Shown here piece after piece: positions 43,370-46,397 of a stretch of 46,397 nt of DNA. Source of the stretch: Salinimicrobium profundisediminis (GTDB lineage Bacteria; Bacteroidota; Bacteroidia; Flavobacteriales; Flavobacteriaceae). Location of the stretch: the NCBI RefSeq assembly GCF_026241755.1, contig NZ_JAPJDA010000006.1, positions 103,410 through 149,806 of the forward strand, read 5' to 3'. The number at the start of each line of letters is the position of its first letter. The stretch's first letter is position 1. The notes under the pieces are model-generated. The model was given only the letters and a program-made list of their open reading frames with translations, searched no databases and was not told the DNA's origin. The translations under genes and the position numbers were made by a program.

Positions 43370-43984
43370 ATGAAGATCATCTGTATAGGCCGAAATTATA
43401 CCGATCATATTGCCGAACTTCAGAATGAAAGGCCTACTGAACCGGTAATCTTTCTAAAACCCGATTCGGCTGTGCTTCTTAAAAAGCAGCCATTTTTTAT
43501 TCCGCCGTTTTCAGATGATATCCATTACGAAGTGGAGCTGCTGGTGAGAATAAATAAGATCGGAAAGCATATTCAGAAGAAATTTGCCCACAAATATTAT
43601 GATGAAGTTGGGCTGGGTATAGATTTTACAGCCAGAGATCTTCAGAAGAAATTAAAGGAAAAAGGATTGCCGTGGGAAAAGGCCAAAGGCTTTGACGGAT
43701 CGGCAGTTATAGGGGAGAAATGGATTCCGAAGTCCCATTTTGAGAATATTGATGATGTAGGTTTTGGGCTTCAGAAAAACGGCGAAATCGTACAACAGGG
43801 AAGAACTTCCCATATGTTGTGGAAAATTGACGAAATAATTGAATATATTTCACAGTATTTTACGCTCAAGATAGGCGATGTGATCTTTACCGGAACTCCT
43901 GCAGGGGTAGGACGGGTAGAAATTAATGATGAGTTGAGCGGATTTATTGAAGACCAACAAATATTCTCAATACAGGTAAAATGA
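43370..43984 (+). CDS. Fumarylacetoacetate hydrolase family protein
   Basis: A 204-residue FAH-fold enzyme of the acylpyruvase / oxaloacetate-decarboxylase group. Metal ligands are E54 and E56 (HYEVELLVRI) and D85 (GLGIDFTARDLQ), with GDVIFTGTPAGVG near the end. It is 12 bp after the exonuclease and overlaps the HPt gene by 4 bp. Likely substrates are small oxo acids; the exact one is not predictable. Confidence 0.9.
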   Translation: MKIICIGRNYTDHIAELQNERPTEPVIFLKPDSAVLLKKQPFFIPPFSDDIHYEVELLVRINKIGKHIQKKFAHKYYDEVGLGIDFTARDLQKKLKEKGLPWEKAKGFDGSAVIGEKWIPKSHFENIDDVGFGLQKNGEIVQQGRTSHMLWKIDEIIEYISQYFTLKIGDVIFTGTPAGVGRVEINDELSGFIEDQQIFSIQVK

Positions 43985-44319
43985 GGAACTACAATTTAGA
44001 GAGTGTAGAAGAAATGGCCGATGGCGACCAGGATTTCGTCAAGGTGGTTGTGCAGACTTTTCTGGAAGAAATTCCGCCAGATCTTGAAGGGATGAATCAG
44101 GCGGTGACGCAAGATAATCCGCAGCAGGCTTATCAGTACGCTCATAAGATGAAACCAAACTTCCAGATGTTCGGGCTTGGCTTAATGCCGCAGATCAAGA
44201 TTTTGGAGAGCTGGGCAAAAGCCGGTGAGAACAAGGAGGAGGTGCATGAGGCTGCCCGTATCATCACAGCCAAATACAAAAAAGCCGAAGCAGAACTCAA
44301 GGAAGATTTTGATTTTTAA
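43981..44319 (+). CDS. Stand-alone HPt (histidine phosphotransfer) protein
   Basis: A 112-residue four-helix HPt protein with the phospho-accepting His55 in YAHKMKPNFQMFGL. It has no kinase or receiver domain, so it must carry phosphate between other proteins. Its start overlaps the FAH stop by 4 bp and its stop overlaps the cinA start by one base, so it is translationally coupled within a metabolic/repair operon. Confidence 0.85.
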   Translation: MRNYNLESVEEMADGDQDFVKVVVQTFLEEIPPDLEGMNQAVTQDNPQQAYQYAHKMKPNFQMFGLGLMPQIKILESWAKAGENKEEVHEAARIITAKYKKAEAELKEDFDF

Positions 44320-45578
44320 TGACTGCAGAGATTATCACTATAGGAGATGAGATCCTTATTGGGCAAATTGTGGATTCCAATTCCGCTTTTATAGCCCGGG
44401 AACTCAATCTTATCGGGATTTCGGTGTGCCAGATCACCTCTGTGCAGGATGAGCAGGAGCATATACTTGCTGCCCTGCAAGATGCTTCAAAAAGGGCAAA
44501 TGTGGTGATCCTTACCGGTGGGCTGGGGCCTACCAAAGATGATGTCACCAAATACACTTTTGCAAATTATTTTGATGATGAGCTGGTACTCAATGAGAAA
44601 GTACTTGCCCATATCGAAGAACTTTTTTCAAAGTACAAGAAAACTCCTATTTCCGACCTTAACCGGGAGCAGGCATTACTGCCTTCAAAAAGTATTGCCC
44701 TGCACAACAAGTACGGCACGGCAGCAGGCATGTGGATGGAAAAGGATAAAATAGTCTATATCTCTCTTCCCGGAGTGCCCTATGAGATGAAAAACCTTAT
44801 GGAGGTTGAGGTGATTCCGCGCTTAAGAGAAAAGTTTCACCGTCCTTTTATTTATCACAAAACCATACTTACCAGGGGAGAGGGCGAAAGTGCTATAGCA
44901 AATAAACTTGCAGCCTGGGAAGATCGCCTTCCAAAGCATATCAAGCTGGCTTACCTGCCCGATCTTGGCAGTGTGCGGCTCAGGCTTTCGGGAAAGGGAG
45001 ATCATGAAGAAGAGCTGATCTATTCCGTAGAAAAAGAAGTGGAAGGCCTTTATGAGCTGCTGGGCGATATTATTGCCGACGAGCAGGAAGAGGATGAAAA
45101 GATAGCGGTTCAAATAAGCAAACTGCTTACAGCTCAAAAGAAATTCCTGTCGGCAGCCGAAAGTTGTACCGGCGGCGCCCTTGCAGCCGAATTCACCACC
45201 CATCCCGGCGCGTCGTCCTGTTTTAAAGGCGGTATAGTCTCTTATGCTACACAGGCAAAGAGTGAGGTGCTACACGTCCGCGGGGAACTTATCGAGAAAT
45301 ATAGTGTAGTGAGTGCCGAGGTGGCTGAGGCTATGGCCAGGAACGCCAAAAAGATGTTCAAAACCGATTACGCCATATCTACCACCGGAAATGCCGGCCC
45401 CACCAAGGGCGACAGCGATGCCGAAGTCGGCACTGTTTATATAGGGCTCGCAACCCCCGAAAAAGTGTATTCCAAGAAGTTCATTTTCGGGAACAGTAGA
45501 GACCAGGTGGTAAAGCAAACCGTACAGAAAGCCTATGAAATGATCCTGAAGGAAATCACAGGAGAAGTTAGAAATTAG
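44319..45578 (+). CDS. cinA: CinA-family protein (nicotinamide-nucleotide amidohydrolase)
   Basis: 419 residues. The N-terminal MoCF-like domain (IITIGDEILIGQIVDSNS, then LTGGLGPTKDDVT) has ADP-ribose pyrophosphatase activity in studied members. The C-terminal CinA domain (AAESCTGGALAAEFT, then TTGNAGPTKGD) deamidates nicotinamide mononucleotide for NAD recycling. Last gene of exonuclease-FAH-HPt-cinA, one base overlapping the HPt gene. No clean terminator follows directly; hairpins in the downstream repeats could end the transcript. Confidence 0.95.
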   Translation: MTAEIITIGDEILIGQIVDSNSAFIARELNLIGISVCQITSVQDEQEHILAALQDASKRANVVILTGGLGPTKDDVTKYTFANYFDDELVLNEKVLAHIEELFSKYKKTPISDLNREQALLPSKSIALHNKYGTAAGMWMEKDKIVYISLPGVPYEMKNLMEVEVIPRLREKFHRPFIYHKTILTRGEGESAIANKLAAWEDRLPKHIKLAYLPDLGSVRLRLSGKGDHEEELIYSVEKEVEGLYELLGDIIADEQEEDEKIAVQISKLLTAQKKFLSAAESCTGGALAAEFTTHPGASSCFKGGIVSYATQAKSEVLHVRGELIEKYSVVSAEVAEAMARNAKKMFKTDYAISTTGNAGPTKGDSDAEVGTVYIGLATPEKVYSKKFIFGNSRDQVVKQTVQKAYEMILKEITGEVRN

Positions 45579-45630
45579 AATGTTGACTTACGAAGTAGGG
45601 TTTAGAAAATCGCAGATGGTCTTTTTTTGC

Positions 45631-46397
45631 GCCACGAATTCACGAATAGTTTTCTTGTTTTTCTGGATTAAATACGATGCTAACCTGCAAGGTCTTTTTT
45701 GACCTTGTAGGTTTTGTTTTAAGTAATTATATCCTTTAGTGTTCAAAGATCATTTTGATCACAGTTGCTCGTCACGGATTACAAATCCGCGCCATCATGA
45801 TTTTAAACCTGCCACGAATACACGAATAGTTTCTTGTTTTTCTGGATTAAATACGATGCTAACCTGCAAGGTCTTTTTTGACCTTGTAGGTTTTGTTTCA
45901 GTCTATAATGTCTTTTAGTGCTCTAAAATCATTTTGATTATAATTGATTTAGATTAGTCACGGATTACAAATCCGCGCCATCATGATTCTAAAGCTGCCA
46001 CGAATACACGAATAGTTTTTTTAAATCCTCTTACTGCTTTCATCCAAAACCCTTTTCTGTTTATTGATCATTGGTAATTGAAAAAGCTGCCATAGATGCA
46101 GAACTTTTTCTCGTCACAGATTACAAATCCGTACCATCATGATTCTAAAACTGCCACGAATACACAAATAGTTTCTTGTTTTCTAGATTAAATACGATGC
46201 TAACCTGCAAGGTCTTTTTTTGACCTTTTAGGTTTTGTGTTAAGTAATTATATCCTTTAGTGTTCAAAGATCATTTTGATCACAGTTGCTCGGCACGGAT
46301 TACAAATCCGCGCCATCATAATTCTAAAACTGCCACGAATACACAAATAGTTTCTTGTTTTCTAGATTAAATACGATGCTAACCTGCAAGGTCTTTT
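45631..46397. repeat. Tandem ~180-bp repeat array with terminator-like hairpin and REP-like core
   Basis: Units begin with GCCACGAATACACGAATAG at 45631, 45811, 45997, 46153 and 46332; the last is cut by the window end. Most units carry a hairpin, AACCTGCAAGGTC paired with GACCTTGTAGGTT around six or seven T (45682-45713, 45861-45892, 46202-46234), and a palindromic core CACGGATTACAAATCCGCGCC or a variant (45773-45793, 45959-45979, 46115-46135, 46294-46314). The third unit has a different interior and lacks the hairpin. The core is the reverse complement of that in the left array. No genes are seen from 45579 onwards. Confidence 0.9.

Noticed and set aside
45631-46397. Possible CRISPR array
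   Set aside because: Units are ~180 bp and similar throughout, with no short repeats separated by unique spacers and no cas genes nearby.

Overview
The window is a stretch of chromosome from a Bacteroidota bacterium, most likely a marine or soil member of the Flavobacteriaceae; genus not assignable by eye. Supporting signs are TAnnTTTG promoter boxes, SusC-style receptors with a CarboxypepD_reg-like N-terminus, a ~310-residue NusB, a bacterial PUR-alpha protein (DUF3276), DUF1573 and DUF4369 lipoproteins, leucine dehydrogenase, a cyclophilin-FKBP fusion and the exonuclease/FAH/HPt/CinA operon. I see no rRNA, tRNA, CRISPR array, transposase, prophage or plasmid gene. About 40 protein genes are present, nearly all housekeeping or envelope genes.

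Layout. 1-510: tandem 166-bp repeats. 511-3528 (minus): kdsD, tatC, a CMD-family gene and lptB, which join Kdo/LPS supply, LPS export and Tat secretion. 3613-5814: recQ, divergent from kdsD. 6045-9495: proline isomerase fusion, peroxiredoxin, redoxin, Mpo1-like membrane protein and CsaA-like protein. 9524-12950: a small Cys-bearing secreted protein, a TonB receptor and a CDF-like transporter, a possible metal-handling locus. 13216-18031 (minus): M14 peptidase, PUR protein, ABC exporter. 18159-21106: leucine dehydrogenase, then nusB, DUF1573 and yajC. 21514-24435 (minus): DUF4369 lipoprotein, DUF819 membrane protein, HAD phosphatase. 24611-27876: S1/P1 nuclease and a TPR hybrid histidine kinase. 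28005-29891 (minus): htpG. 30114-32878: TetR regulator with a UbiB-family kinase, then a secreted six-EF-hand protein. 33001-33314: collapsed remains of an S9 peptidase gene. 33445-39050: KAS III, outer-membrane beta-barrel receptor, CoA-binding protein, sodium/solute symporter. 39150-45578: recR, SDR, E2 acyltransferase and the exonuclease-FAH-HPt-cinA operon. 45579-46397: tandem ~180-bp repeats running off the window.

The least explained material is between genes. Tracts with a strict 7-bp period recur in at least eight intergenic places. A palindromic REP-like core sits in both end arrays in opposite orientation. Long-loop inverted repeats occur at three gene ends, and a GTGTCAAAAATGnCATTT motif sits repeatedly next to terminators. 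Protein-level oddities include a RecQ without zinc-binding cysteines, a UbiB-family kinase with Glu in place of the KxGQ lysine, an ABC exporter with Asp in place of the catalytic Glu, and an internally deleted peptidase gene.
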